Made by a program: the position numbers and the translations under genes | In this document: piece after piece, positions 1 through 11,718 of the stretch | Position numbering within the stretch: position 1 is the first letter of the stretch | Layout: the number at the start of each line of letters is the position of its first letter | From: Asterella californica | Taxonomy: Eukaryota; Streptophyta; Marchantiopsida; Marchantiales; Aytoniaceae | Length of the DNA: 64,000 nucleotides | Direction of reading: 5' to 3' | Assembly: GCA_036924285.1 (NCBI GenBank) | Contig: JAYKYS010000015.1 | Coordinates: 4,216,001 to 4,280,000 of the forward strand | Notes under the pieces: model-generated | Databases searched by the model: none | Seen by the model: the letters and a program-made list of their open reading frames with translations, nothing else | What the model was told of the DNA's origin: nothing

Positions 1-690
1 GAAGACGAAAGTATCGTCTTCCCTTCGGAAGATCCGATAGTTGGTCTTCCAGAAGACGAATCTGAACCGGAAGAAGCTCCCAAACCGGAATACTTTGGTG
101 CCAGTGAGTACAGTCATACTGAAGGAATGGTAAACCCAGACGATCTTCAAGAAATGGAGGTTGCTCCTGGGAAGAAGCTGAAGCTTTCCAAGGTGATCGA
201 GGACCAGCAGTTGGAAGACTTTTGAGAACTTCTGACTGAGTTCCAAGATGTCTTCGCGTGGACCATAGAAGACATGAAGGGCATACCTCGAGAGTTGGGA
301 GAGCATCGCATTGACTTGCTGGAGGGCGTTGTTCCTGCACAGCAGAGGCAGTATCGGCTCAACCCCAAGTACTCGCTTCTGGTGAAGGACCAGATCGACC
401 AATACCTGAAGGCGGCAGTCATCTTCCTAGTACTTAGTAGTGAGTGGGTAGCCCCTATTGTCATCGTGCCGAAGAAGCAGACAAGGAAGATCCGAGTGTG
501 TCAGGACTTCCGGAAGCTGAACTTGGCCACGAAAAAGGATCACCATCCTTTATCATTCACTGATTCTGTGTTGGATCAGGTAGCAGGACATGAGTTCTAC
601 AACTTCCTGGATGAGTATTCTGGGTACAACCAAGTTTCAATCAGAGAAGAAGACAAGTCGAAAATCACTTTCACTACTGACTGGGCACGT
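1..690 (+). pseudogene. Family A copy 1 (A1): protease-RT linker and N-terminal reverse transcriptase
   Basis: The window opens inside the polyprotein of a Ty3/gypsy element. The first 130 bases encode an acidic linker built from PEDES-type repeats. A conserved block follows (LSKVIEDQQLEDF) that precedes RT in this family, then the RT N-terminus with VAPIVIVPKKQ, IRVCQDFRKLN and the YSGYNQ motif. An in-frame TGA near position 224 breaks the frame. The reading ends exactly where another LTR element begins at 691, and RT resumes at 8005. Relative to copy A2 this copy is one base shorter just before the insertion, so it is a dead copy. RT copies element RNA into DNA in cytoplasmic particles. Identity as gypsy RT is firm; the upstream part of the element is outside the window. 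Confidence 0.88.
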
Positions 691-2063
691 TGTCGGAGTG
701 TGATCCGTCTACTTAGAAAAGCGCCGGGCTTCTGGCTGTGGTTGTTTACTCAAGAGGTTGGCTTTCAGGTCACAACAGGAGCTATAAACACTCACACAGG
801 AGTGTAGGATCCTCTAATATGCTCAAAAAGTGAAATTTAGGTCTCACTAGTAGTAATAGGTTTAGACGGTGAACTTTGGCACTCAAAGAGAGGAAAACTA
901 TGAAGGTTTAGACTTCTAAACTTCCCCTACATGTAAATGAGGTACTACTGAACACACACACGAAGTTTCAGCCTGAGATTGAATTCTAGCACCGAGATGT
1001 TGACAGAAAAGTTCTGAGTAAGAGAATTATGGCAATTTCTGGTACCTAGACAGCTATTCTGGCCTAGAACAGAGAATTGGCTCGATGAATTTCAAATATT
1101 CTCACAGTATTTGAAGTCTACAGGATGCTGAACATCCCTGTGAAGTTGGGACTCCTGAATGTACACAGAACTCCAGATCTCCTCCTCTGAAGTCGCTGCT
1201 CTAGATTAAGAGCTTTTCAGACCCCCTCTGCTTCAGCGGCCGCCCTGAATTACTCAATTACTCAATCGATATGAAACTTTTTGGGAAATCGTAGCCTTGC
1301 TGGCAGAGAACGCAACCACGAAGTTTTGAAACGATTTCTTCAATTCTGCTACAAGTGACGCTGAAAACCCCAAAATCAACAAAAGTGATGCAGTTTTGGC
1401 ATAATCCGAACTTCAATTGGGCATAACTTCGTCTTTATTGCCTCAAATCGATCGAAAATTTCACTGACAGTGCTTGGCTCAACGAGCTCTATCTCCCTTT
1501 GCTCTCAGATTTCGAAGATCCCTCACCAAATGCTCGAACTCCACTCTAGAGCTCTGTTTCTAAACTTAGAGTTTTACAAAAGACAAAAATGGACCAATGG
1601 GAGTTCATAGCTCCACTTGACTGTCCTTTTGTGCCTTAAACTACCTGGTAACTTATCTACACTCATAGGCTACCACGTCAAGCCCCCTAGAGTGCCAGCG
1701 TAAAACTTAAACTACGTAAAACGACACATAGCCCTGAAAAATAACTTAAATTAGCTAGACAACGTGCATGGGCGACAAGTAAGTACAACCCATGAGCTCA
1801 AACCCCTATCAGCATGGAAACCCTAAGTTATGTACATTGAACGTCATAGACAAGTAAGAAGTCACTTGCACAAGCGCATAAATGCTTGAACAAGATGACT
1901 AACATACTATCAGCCTACTAGGACTCAAAATAGTGTTAACACCGTATGCAAAGGTGTCAAACATATACATAAAGGACTAGAAGTAATATGAGCTAACTTC
2001 TAGAACTACCAAACCTAAGCGTCGGAGTAGAAGTCAAGCATGTAGCCGCCAAATGGCGCGACA
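691..2063 (-). repeat. 3' LTR of family G element
   Basis: Direct repeat of 6632-8004 with the same length. On the coding (-) strand it begins TGTCGCGCC and ends CTCCGACA, giving TG...CA termini within a 5-bp terminal inverted repeat TGTCG/CGACA. It is the downstream LTR because the pol frame on the - strand points toward it. Confidence 0.95.
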
Positions 2064-2075
2064 TCCACCCCCTCT
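2064..2075 (-). other. Polypurine tract of family G element
   Basis: On the - strand this reads AGAGGGGGTGGA and lies directly against the start of the 3' LTR (TGTCGCGCC). An all-purine run in this place is the expected primer for plus-strand DNA synthesis and independently confirms the - orientation. Confidence 0.85.
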
Positions 2076-2111
2076 GAACCTGCACATCCTCCGGTATGTA
2101 CTAGATCCAGA

Positions 2112-5100
2112 TCAAGAGTCTTCAGCTTCAACTTCAAATTCATCTTCAACCTCCATTGAGTCTTCAGCTTCATCCTCAGTAAGCTCTGCAATGTTCTGGT
2201 CGTCCCCTCTCCTTCTAAAGAGCTTGATTCTCTTCCTTGCGACTGGTATCTTGAGCACTGCACCATCTAACTCTCTCAAAGAGTATGTGGCATTATCATA
2301 AACTTCTAGCACCACATAAGGTCCGAACCATCTCTTGGAAAACTTTCTGATAGCGCTATGCTGATTATCAAGACTACTATCATAGACTAACACCCAATCA
2401 CCTTCCTTAACTGGTTTGGGTCGTAATCTATGCGTTCTATCAAATCTGTCTTTGTTTCTCTCTCTAGCAGTCTTTAACCTTTCCACAGCTTTGGCAACAT
2501 CCTCAGGTCTTCGTTCTAACTGCTGGATCCTTAATGCAAGAAGATCCTCCGTACTTCTACCATCTTCCCATGACAAAACATTCCAAGTAGGCACAACCTC
2601 CTCAATCGGCATCACAGGTTTTTGCCCTAGTATCAACTCTGCTGGCATGTAACCTGTAACGGTACTATGAGTTGTACGATCTGCCCACAAAGCAAATGGT
2701 AGCAGTCTAGGCCATTCACGGATCTTACCCTTGCAAGCTTTTACCAAAGCTTTGATGATTGGCGGATGACCTCTTTCGCTCTTGCCATTCCCTTCAGGAT
2801 TATACGCAGTGGTTAACGCCAACTTGATTCTCAATCGCTTGAAGAACTCAACTGCTTCTTGTGCATCCAGCTCACCCCTATCTGCAGTGATCTTTCCCAC
2901 ACACCCATACCTACAAATAACATCTTCAAGTAGAAAGCGGCAAACACTAGCAGTGGTCTTCGTCCTCAAGGCACGACCTTCAACTTGGTTAGATAGATCT
3001 TCTCTAGCCAAGACTAGATACCTCATCTGTCCAAGCCCAAACGGCATAGTTACCAGATCCATTACCCATTTGTAATGAATGGCTAAAGGATAAGTAGGAT
3101 GCAATCCATCACGATGGCGTACATTGGAGTACATCTGGCAGGATATACAGGATGAAACAAATTGTACTACATCCTTATACATACCCTTCCACCAATACTT
3201 CTCTTTCATCTTGGCAAATGTAGCCCAAACTCCTCTATGACCGGCCCATAGACTCTCATGGAACTCCTTGATCAGCTTCTGCTGCAATTCCAGGTCACAT
3301 ACCACCCGCTGTGGTACACCTCCTTGTAGCTTAGGGCGCTTCCATAGATGTCTTCCATATAAAAAGTACCCATAAGCTGTTCTACGGATCCTCTTGAAAT
3401 CTGCATCAGACCAGCCTTCTTGCCTTTCCAGTGAACTCAAATAGCGCCCAAGATCCAACCACTCGCCATCATACACAGTTTCTTCAAAAAACTCCAACGG
3501 GGCTGCAAAACAGCTTCTATCTCTTCTAGCAAGAGCACTAGAATAGAACTCTGTTCCCACATCCTCTTGATCATCTATCATTTCTTTCTCATCGTAATAC
3601 CTAGCCCTTGATAACATATCTGCCACAGGATTGTCTTTTCCTGCAATATGTCTAAACTCTGGGTTCAAGGACTTGATATATGCTATCCACCTCAACATAG
3701 CAATATCTGGAGTTGTACAACTAGTGATCATTCCCAAGAGAGGTAAACAATCTGTCTCCACAATCACAGGAGCTCCTATCAAGTATTCCTTATCACTCTT
3801 CATCGCAGTAACTACTCCCCATAGCTCTCTCTTGACCTGAGGGTAGTCTCTCTGCCGTGAACTTAATACCTTAGCACCAAAACGCACCACATATCTATTT
3901 CCATCCTCATTGTCTTGTCCTACAGCCCATCCAATGCCAATAGGACTAGTATCAACAGTAAGGATAACATATCTGCCCAACTCATATGTTACCTTCCGTA
4001 GAGTTGGCGGTGAAGCCAAAAGATCCTTCAACTTCCTCATAGACTCGCTTTGCTCCTCTTGCCACTGAAATCTTTGCCCCTTCCTCAGCAGCTTGTAAAA
4101 CGGATCTGCTACATGAGCAAAGTGTGGAATCCATATATGATAAAACACACATGCACCTAGAAACCTTCTCACCTCGGTAACTGACCCACATGTCTCTTTC
4201 ATCCTTCGAGTGGCATCAACCTTGTTTGGACAAGGTTTCCGACCATAAGATCCACGTAGGTGCCCCACAATCAACACCTCTTGTTCTCCAAATACAGACT
4301 TTGCTCCTGATAAAGTCAAATGAACCTCCTCCAGTCGACTCAGTATCTTATCACAGTCAGCTATGTGATCTGCAACAAACTTATGGCACCCCCTCTGATC
4401 CATTACCTCATTCTTCTCCTCCTCAGCACATCCTTTGATCGGCACATCATCAAGGAATGGCATAGTTTTTTCAGGAATGAAGTCCCTCAAAAATTTGTTC
4501 ATGCCATTCATCATATGTGCTACAGAATTGGTAGCACCTTGCGGCAAGGTGCACATTCTTAGTAACCCCAAAGGTGTCCTCATTGTAGTCAAGTCTCTAC
4601 TCTCAGAGGATAATTGAAACTGATCATAACCTGAATATAAGTCTCTCATGGAATAGATAGCACGACCAGCAAAAGCCTCTGCAAACTCGTCTACAATAGG
4701 TCCTATACCCATATTCCTGATAGTCTCCTTGTTAACTGGCTGCATATCTTGGATAAATCTCAAAGCTCCACTCTTCTTCGGAACAGTAAACCATCTGCTA
4801 GAATAGGGAGCTATAGATGGTTCCAAGATACCCATCCTAATCCTCTCATTGAGCAAGTCTATCAGCTTTGGTAGATGAGCTCTAGGCATAGGGATACGAC
4901 GTAGATTCCAAGGCACATGCGGTATAGTAAAGATTACCATAGGTGCAACTACACTTGGATCTACACATCCTACTTCATGTGACTCAAACGCAAACGCCTT
5001 ACCATGCCTAGATAGCATCTCCCTGAAGCTCTTCTTCTCTTGCTCAGTAAGAAATCCATCACCTCCAATCCTCAGCTCCTTCAGTGTTGTTTCTGTGAAC

Positions 5101-5516
5101 TGGTGCCCAATTCTTCTTGGTCCTCTGAGCGTCGGTTCTCGTGCAGCTTGCTCCATCTTCTGATTGTAATCGAGTGGCAAAGGCAAAGCCACTGGTTTGA
5201 CTTTCTTTGTCACTGACTTGTACTTGGTCTCCACATACACCTCTTGTCGATCTATAAACTTATCAATTACATCATAAAGCTCCTTGGAGCTCACTCTCAC
5301 CACTCTATCTACATCATCTATAGAACTTTCTATTATAGATTTCAACTCCCCTATAATATCTACCAAATACTGCTCTTCAAACACTCCAGATATGTATTCA
5401 TCTCCTGCTAACTCTCCACTGTCCCACAAAGACTGCTGTACACACTTCACATGTTGCCTCTCAAACCTCTTCAGATTCTCAACCTTCCTATAACACACTG
5501 ATCCACAAGACGTCAA
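2112..5516 (-). CDS. Family G pol polyprotein: RT, RNase H, integrase
   Basis: A single open frame of 1134 residues. RT spans about residues 190-410, with FLDD at about 354-357 where most gypsy elements have Y-x-DD. RNase H follows with candidate catalytic D522, E564 and D589. The integrase has an HHCC zinc site (H753, H760, C790, C793) and a D820, D879, E914 triad; the last two are 35 residues apart, the canonical D-x35-E spacing. A basic region resembling an integrase C-terminal domain (about 1040-1100) precedes an acidic Glu/Asp tail. The start is uncertain because the frame is probably the downstream part of a longer gag-pol. RT and RNase H make the cDNA and integrase inserts it in the nucleus. 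The open frame suggests recent activity, but gag is defective. Confidence 0.93.
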   Translation of the reverse strand: MTSCGSVCYRKVENLKRFERQHVKCVQQSLWDSGELAGDEYISGVFEEQYLVDIIGELKSIIESSIDDVDRVVRVSSKELYDVIDKFIDRQEVYVETKYKSVTKKVKPVALPLPLDYNQKMEQAAREPTLRGPRRIGHQFTETTLKELRIGGDGFLTEQEKKSFREMLSRHGKAFAFESHEVGCVDPSVVAPMVIFTIPHVPWNLRRIPMPRAHLPKLIDLLNERIRMGILEPSIAPYSSRWFTVPKKSGALRFIQDMQPVNKETIRNMGIGPIVDEFAEAFAGRAIYSMRDLYSGYDQFQLSSESRDLTTMRTPLGLLRMCTLPQGATNSVAHMMNGMNKFLRDFIPEKTMPFLDDVPIKGCAEEEKNEVMDQRGCHKFVADHIADCDKILSRLEEVHLTLSGAKSVFGEQEVLIVGHLRGSYGRKPCPNKVDATRRMKETCGSVTEVRRFLGACVFYHIWIPHFAHVADPFYKLLRKGQRFQWQEEQSESMRKLKDLLASPPTLRKVTYELGRYVILTVDTSPIGIGWAVGQDNEDGNRYVVRFGAKVLSSRQRDYPQVKRELWGVVTAMKSDKEYLIGAPVIVETDCLPLLGMITSCTTPDIAMLRWIAYIKSLNPEFRHIAGKDNPVADMLSRARYYDEKEMIDDQEDVGTEFYSSALARRDRSCFAAPLEFFEETVYDGEWLDLGRYLSSLERQEGWSDADFKRIRRTAYGYFLYGRHLWKRPKLQGGVPQRVVCDLELQQKLIKEFHESLWAGHRGVWATFAKMKEKYWWKGMYKDVVQFVSSCISCQMYSNVRHRDGLHPTYPLAIHYKWVMDLVTMPFGLGQMRYLVLAREDLSNQVEGRALRTKTTASVCRFLLEDVICRYGCVGKITADRGELDAQEAVEFFKRLRIKLALTTAYNPEGNGKSERGHPPIIKALVKACKGKIREWPRLLPFALWADRTTHSTVTGYMPAELILGQKPVMPIEEVVPTWNVLSWEDGRSTEDLLALRIQQLERRPEDVAKAVERLKTARERNKDRFDRTHRLRPKPVKEGDWVLVYDSSLDNQHSAIRKFSKRWFGPYVVLEVYDNATYSLRELDGAVLKIPVARKRIKLFRRRGDDQNIAELTEDEAEDSMEVEDEFEVEAEDS

Positions 5517-5575
5517 TCCTAAGAAGCCAGTGGATAAAGCCTCATGCTCTACTGGATCAGGCGAGAATCCTAGCT

Positions 5576-6329
5576 CTACTGTACCGTTGAAGTCTCGCTC
5601 TTCAATGGTACTCTGCCAAAACCCCTAGACTCTCTAAACTCCTGAGTAATCTTAGGTAGTGGACGGTCTCTCAAGCTATCACGATTCCTCTCCTGTTCTG
5701 CAGCAACGGTCAAAAACTGAACAGCTCTTTTGCCATCTCTACTACGTATCCTAGCATAGGCTGAACCATCATCCATAACTCGTGTCTCCATTCTAACAGC
5801 AGTAATGTAAGGCTGCCCTAGAATGATAGGATAGGTTGACATGTCTTGTACAAAGAAATTCTGAACATCACTGATGTCACCCACAGTTACCTTGATGTTG
5901 GGACAAGCACCATACAGTTCTCCCCTCTGGTTGTTGGCAGCACGGATAAGCCATCCATGGTCGGTGTCTATGGGTCACCTTTTCTCACTTGTACAGCTCC
6001 TTAGACATCAGATTAATCTCTGAGCCGTGATCAATCAATGCCACCACAGGTTCTTCCAGATCTCTCAACTTCACCAAGGTCTCTGTGGTTGCTCTTGCCC
6101 AATGGTTGTGAGAGTAATGGCTCTTCTGCGATGCTTCCACCTCATCTTCAAACCTCACGTGCTGATACGATCTCTCTTCTGATACTTGAGAGCAGTAACC
6201 AGAAATCTCATCTTCTTCATCCTCCGACAGTTTGGTCCCTAGAGCGTTAAGCGTAGCTGCTTCACCCAAAATATGACGTTTCCTCTTGATGATATCTATG
6301 ATAACCTCATGGAACTCACGCCTTCTCAA
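5576..6329 (-). pseudogene. Family G protease region, broken
   Basis: Two - strand frames flank a break near 5900-5985. The upstream one (5985-6329) carries VALIDHGSEINLMS, which fits a retropepsin active site but has Asp-His-Gly-Ser in place of the usual Asp-Ser/Thr-Gly. The downstream one (5576-5884) has YPIILGQPYI, matching the hydrophobic-Gly motif of the second half of retropepsins. The protease would mature Gag-Pol. The sequence between the two frames reads only with a frame change, so this copy is judged broken. The His in the active-site triad could be lineage-specific rather than damage, since the surrounding residues look well conserved. Confidence 0.7.
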
Positions 6330-6631
6330 GTACCTTGTTCACCTCCATCTCCCTAGCATAGTATTGCACGTACTTGGAAATATCTGTCCCCTTGAACTGA
6401 TCCATCTGATGCACCACAGATTGCAACGCCTTGGTTGCTAATACCTCCTTCCTCTCTGTGCTCTGCTGCTGCTACATAAACATGGAAAAAGCTTGGAACA
6501 TCTTCATCGTAGCAGCATCCAACTGAACAGGTTGCTGAGAAGCAGCAGCACCTCCACTTGATGATCCTGTAACACTCTCAAGAAAACTCCCACCCTAGGT
6601 GTTTCACGTCGAGTTCACCAAAAAGAGAGTA
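6330..6631 (-). pseudogene. Family G leader and residual gag
   Basis: Only about 300 bases separate the 5' LTR from the protease frame, far less than a normal gag needs. On the - strand a short gag-like stretch is readable (MDQFKGTDISKYVQYYARE) after an in-frame TAG near 6475. Just inside the LTR, the + strand 6606-6621 reads CACGTCGAGTTCACCA, which looks like a tRNA 3' end with CCA and is thus a possible primer-binding site. It lies about 10 bases from the LTR, more than usual, so that call is weak. The gag deletion suggests this copy moved, if at all, with proteins supplied in trans. Confidence 0.6.
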
Positions 6632-8004
6632 TGTCGGAGTGTGATCCGTCTACCTAGGAAAGCGCCGGGCTTCTGGCTGTGGTTGTTTATTCAAGAGGTT
6701 GGGTTTCAGGTCACAACAGGAGCTATAAACACTCACACAGGAGTGTAGGATCCTCTAATATGCTCAAAAAGCGAAATTTAGATCTCACTAGTAGTAATAG
6801 GTTTAGACGGTGAACTTTGGCACTCAAAGAGAAGAAAACTATGAAGGTTTAGACTTCTAAACTTCCCCTACATGTAAATGAGGTACTACTGAACACACAC
6901 ACGAAGTTTCAGCCTGAGATTGAATTCTAGCACCGAGATGTTGACAGAAAAGTTCTGAGTAAGAGAATTATGACAATTTCTGGTACTTAGACAGCTATTC
7001 TGGCCTAGAACAGAGAATTGGCTCGATGAATTTCAAATATTCTCACAGTATTTGAAGTCTACAGGATGCTGAACATCCCTGTGAAGTTGGGACTCCTGAA
7101 TGTACACAGAACTCCAGATCTCCTCCTCTGAAGTCGCTGCTCTAGATTAAGAGCTTTTCAGACCCCCTCTGCTTCAGCGGCCGCCCTGAATTACTCAATT
7201 ACTCAATCGATATGAAACTTTTTGGGAAATCGTAGCCTTGCTGGCAGAGAACGCAACCACGAAGTTTTGAAGCGATTTCTTCAATTCTGCTGCAAGTGAC
7301 GCTGAAAACCCCAAAATCAACAAAGGTGATGCAGTTTTGACATAATCCGAACTTCAATTGGGCATAACTTCGTCTTTATTGCCTCAAATCGATTGAAAAT
7401 TTCACTGACAGTGCTTGGCTCAACGAGCTCTATCTCCCTGTGCTCTCAGATTTCGAAGATCCCTCACCAAATGCTCGAACTCCACTCTAGAGCTCTGTTT
7501 CTAAACTGAGAGTTTTACAAAAGACAAAAATGGACCAATGGGAGTTCATAGCTCCACTTGACTGTCCTTTTGTGCCTTAAACTACCTGGTAACTTATCTA
7601 CACTCATAGGCTACCACGTCAAGCCCCCTAGAGTGCCAGCGTAAAACTTAAACTACCTAAAACGACACATAGCCCCGAAAAATAACTTAAATTAGCTAGA
7701 AAGCGTGCATGGGCGACAAGTAAGTACAACCCATGAGCTCAAACCCCTATTAGCATGGAAACCCTAAGTTATGTACATTGGACGTCATAGACAAGTAAGA
7801 AGTCACTTGCACAAGCGCACAAATGCTTGAACAAGATGACTAACATACTATCAGTCTACTAGGACTCAAAATAGTGTTAACACCGTATGCAAAGGTGTCA
7901 AACATATACATAAAGGACTAGAAGTAATATGAGCTAACTTCTAGAACTACCAAACTTAAGCGTCGGAGTAGAAGTCAAGCATGTAGCCGCCAAATGGCGC
8001 GACA
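6632..8004 (-). repeat. 5' LTR of family G element
   Basis: Same length as and about 98% identical to 691-2063. It is followed on the + strand by the ACGT target duplicate at 8005-8008 and then by resumed A1 RT coding sequence. Confidence 0.95.
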
Positions 8005-10083
8005 ACGTACGCGTACAATCAAATACCGTTTGGTTTGTGCAACGCGCCCGTCACATTCCAGAGATTGATGATTACCATCTTCAAGGAGTATCTTCGCACT
8101 TTCATGGAGATCTTTTTGGATGATTTCTATGTGTTTGGATCGAAAGAAGACCACCTGATATTTCTGAGGAAGTGTTTTTTGAAGTGTAGAGAACATCGTT
8201 TGGCTCTTCACCCTGAGAAGTGCTTCTTTGGTATGTCAGAAGGTATTTTGCTAGGACATAGGATTTCTGGAAGAGGCATAGAAGTCGACTGTGCTAAGGT
8301 GGGAGTCATCATGAAACTCCACCCACCTGCTAACCTGACTCAGTTGAGAAGCTTCCTAGGCAACGTAGGATACTACAGGAGGTTTATTGACAGGTACGCA
8401 GAGGTAGCAGGAAGACTCACCAAGTTGCTGAAGAAGGACGAACCATACATTTGGTCTTCTAAGCAGCAGGAAGCATTCGAAGAAATGAAGAGGCTTCTGT
8501 CGGAATCCTCTGTCCTAAGGCCACCAGATTGGGAGAGAGTCTTCCATATTTATGTGGATGTTTCTGCTTTCGCCATAGGGGTGGTGTTGAGTCAGAAAGA
8601 TGAGAAGAAGAAGGATTATCCCATTTACTATGCGGGAAGAGAACTCAGTGATGCAGAGAAGAAATACTCTACAACTGAAAGGGAGTGTCTTGGCATGATT
8701 TACTCCTGTCGAAAGTTTAGGCACTATCTTCTAGCCAACCCGTTTGTCTTTTATGTGGATCATTTTTCTTTAAAACATCTTGTGAAGAAAGCAGATTTGT
8801 CTGATAGGATAGCTAGGTGGATTCTTCTACTCCAGGGTTTTACTTACACCGTTGAGTACAGGCCTGGAAGACAACATGTTAATGCTGACTACCTATCCAA
8901 ATTAGAGACGGAACGACGAGAAGATGAAGTGGAAGATGAGTTCCCTAACGAGAAGCTGTTTGCAGTTTTCGCAGAGACACTTTCATCTGAGGGGGGGCGT
9001 ACCGCCTGCTTCCCAGAAGACGAGACTAGATCTTCTGATCCAGTCTTTGCGACTTCCACAGAAGAGTCGATCTTCAAGGACTTGGGGAAGTTCTTGGAAG
9101 ACCAACAGTACCCAGAGGGATTAGATGCGGAGCAGAAGATTGTCTTCTTACACAAGGCAGGTCCCTACGCCATCTTCCAGGGTATCCTGTTCAGGAAGGG
9201 ACATGATGAGAAGCTAAGAAGATGTCTTGAGCCCTCAGAGATTAAGCCGGTGATCAGGGGTCTTCACTACGAGGATGCTGGGGGTCACTATCGACTGAAG
9301 ACCACAGTGAAGAAGATGTTGGACGCCGGTTACTGGTGGCCGACCATGTACAGGGACACTTTTTCAGGAGATTAGGAAATGTGATGCATGCCAGAGGATG
9401 GGAAGACCAACAGCTACTACTAGGTGGCCTCTTACTCCCATTCTTCCGCTTGCTCCTTTTGAAAAGTGGGGAATCGACTTTGTGGGGTCTATCGCTCCGG
9501 TGGCTAGAAGAACACGAGCCCGGTATATTCTGATAGCTACCGACTATGCTACCAAGATGGTGGAAGACGAAGCCACAAGGAAGAACGATGCCGCAGTGGT
9601 AGCCAGGTTCCTTTGGCACAACATCATCACTCGATATGGATGTCCGCTGGAATTGGTATCAGATAGGGGTACTCAATCCTTAAATGAGACTATCTCCCTC
9701 CTGACCCAATACTTCAGGATAAAACATCGAAAGACGACACCGTACAACCCGAAAGCGAACGAACTAACGGAGAAGTCGAATGGTCTTCTGTGTAACATCC
9801 TGAATAAGGTAACTGTTAACCATGCGTATGATTGGGACACGAAATTGCCATCTGTGTTATGGGCTTTCAGAATTTCACCCAAAGTCACGACCTAGAAGAC
9901 ACCTTTCTACCTAACTTATGGCATGACACCTATTGTGCCCATCGAGTTAGAGATCCCTACTTACCGGTTAGCCGTAACCAAACATATGGGAGAAGAAGAG
10001 AGCCAGGAGCAGCGTCTTCTGAACTTCGTAGAGTTCGAAGAAGATAGGAATGCAGCTTTGAAGAAGACGTACGAAGTACAAGC
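8005..10083 (+). pseudogene. Family A copy 1: RT, RNase H and integrase
   Basis: Continuation of A1 pol after the family-G insertion. A 446-residue frame (8035-9375) has RT with LCNAPVTFQRLM and FLDD, then the thumb/connection, RNase H (YVDVSAFAIG, STTERE, YVDHFSLKHL) and the integrase N-terminal zinc region. A frameshift near 9360 moves the reading to 9398-9895. That frame carries the integrase core: GIDFVGS (first Asp), VSDRGT (second Asp) and NPKANELTEKSN (Glu). A TAG at 9892-9894 stops it; further integrase sequence is readable to 10083. There the frame is cut by the LTR unit 10084-16052 and resumes at 16053. It cannot make an intact polyprotein. Family identity is firm from the ordered gypsy domains. 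Confidence 0.92.
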
Positions 10084-11718
10084 TGTAGTGACGTAGGATT
10101 TCTCCTTTTGCCCATTTAGTATACAAGATATCGTTCCCGCAGAGGATTTGCACAAGTAACGCTGCTCTAAGTTCTAAGATCTGTTCAAACACACAAACAC
10201 ACGGGTTTTGCCTAGAAATCCCGTCTTCTCACAAAACCACACCAAAACAACACGTCTTCCAGACACGCCAAATGGTGCTCTGGACCTAAACAAACAACTA
10301 CCCATTACAATATCATACAACTATTCACAGAGAAGCTCGGGAAGACGATCTTCCTGCTTCCAGGTTGCTTCTTCCGGTCTTCTCGATACCGTCTTCTCGA
10401 AGCGATTCTCGTCTTCTGGGGGTTTAGCTCGTCTTCTCACACCTCCAGAAGGCTGTCCGGCTTCGCAGAAGTCGACTAGTAACAGTCGTTACACCTTACT
10501 CTCACACTCACATTCCAATCGGGTTGGATAAATCACAGGGTGTATGCCCCCTGTAGCCTTCCCAGGCTTCTGCCTACGGAAGTTGTCTCCCTGCAGCACT
10601 ACAACGACATTCACCTTCACGGAAGCTCAATAGAAGTATCGGAAGCTCACTAGAAGAAGATAAGAAGATGGGGAAGATGAGGGAAGATGGGAAGAAGAAG
10701 AAATCCAAACAAGAGGAAACAGGATGAAAAAGGGCAATTAAGATTCCGACAAGCTTCTAGTCCGGATCCTGACTAACAAGTCATCCCTGCTTGTAATAGT
10801 TTGGGGAAGAAGACAACAAACGTGAGTACTGTAGCACCGTCTTCTACTCGAGGATGTCGTCTTCTGTTGCGGGAAGAAGGCTTCTTTCTTCTTCACTTCG
10901 CTGCTCTGACTGCTCTGTCTTCTGGGATCACTTACCCAGAAGACCGTTCGTACGTAGATCCCAAGTGCTCTACTGAACGAGTCAAGCTACACTCCACAAC
11001 TGTTGACATTCACCGCCACTCAAGAAGAACACTTCCCATGCACAATTGGGAGCGAATTCAATACATTCCACCACGCAGAAGACATGAGCGAAGCTGCTGC
11101 ACTCAAATCCACAATCTATTCCCCGAGAAGAAGTCACAATGGCATTGGGAAGCTCACTCTCACTACTTCCTGCGTCTACTCCTCGACACACCAGCCTAGC
11201 TAACAGGACTGCACGAGGATGCCGTTCCCTGTTCCTAGACTGTCCACTACTTCTATCTACATCTTCGAATCCACTGCTGGTGCGAGTATGCAGACCCCTC
11301 CTGTATATTCCAAGACTATTCGTATGTTTCCAACGACGGGTGTAGTGTGCTAAGACTGTCTCTGCTCTAATGTGTCTCGCCTGCCTGCCTGTAGAATCGA
11401 TGTGTATGTTCAGTTACGACAGAATTCTACAGAACTGGCAGAACTGGCAGAGCTCCATTTCCTACTCTACGATCCTACTTAACCATCTACCTCGAGAGTC
11501 AGGGGAGGCGACCACCAGGGAGAGAGAGAGAGGCGCTGACAAGAGGTTGTCACCTCACATGCATGCGGTCCCTCTTCCCAATTAGCCCTCCACTGTGTTA
11601 CTCCTACGCTACCTATGCTGCCACATGGGGTCCTAACTATTTTTACATGAAAAACTGCCACCCTTAAGATAGCATGTCTGATCCTACTAAATCTGGAAGT
11701 GTCGATTAAGTTTGCTAA
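10084..11718 (-). repeat. 3' non-coding part of the full-length family A LTR
   Basis: About 1.6 kb between the stop of the LTR ORF and the LTR end, dense in GTCTTC/GAAGAC. Recognisable homologous stretches occur at 18213-19905, 19906-20144, 43377-44998 and 57183-58273. Blocks such as CTGACTAACAAGTCATCCCT (10770) and the GAAGATGGGGAAGATG run (10670) serve as landmarks. No convincing gene is seen; short frames here are incidental. Confidence 0.8.

Larger units (their letters stand above)
691..8004 (-). mobile_element. Family G LTR retrotransposon, complete, inserted in A1
   Basis: Two 1373-bp direct repeats (691-2063 and 6632-8004) begin TGTCGGAG and end GCGCGACA on the + strand. They flank a coding interior read on the - strand. 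The 4-bp target duplication ACGT is present at 687-690 and 8005-8008; removing the element and one ACGT rejoins the A1 RT sequence. I count by eye about 25-30 substitutions and no length difference between the LTRs (about 98% identity), so the insertion is fairly recent. A purine tract abuts the 3' LTR. Coding capacity is protease and pol; gag is nearly gone, so the copy is probably not autonomous. Confidence 0.95.

Noticed and set aside
691..2063. The G LTR as part of a longer A1 coding frame (177-residue frame to 807).
   Set aside because: The last 39 residues are read through the LTR, which is an insertion with a target duplication.
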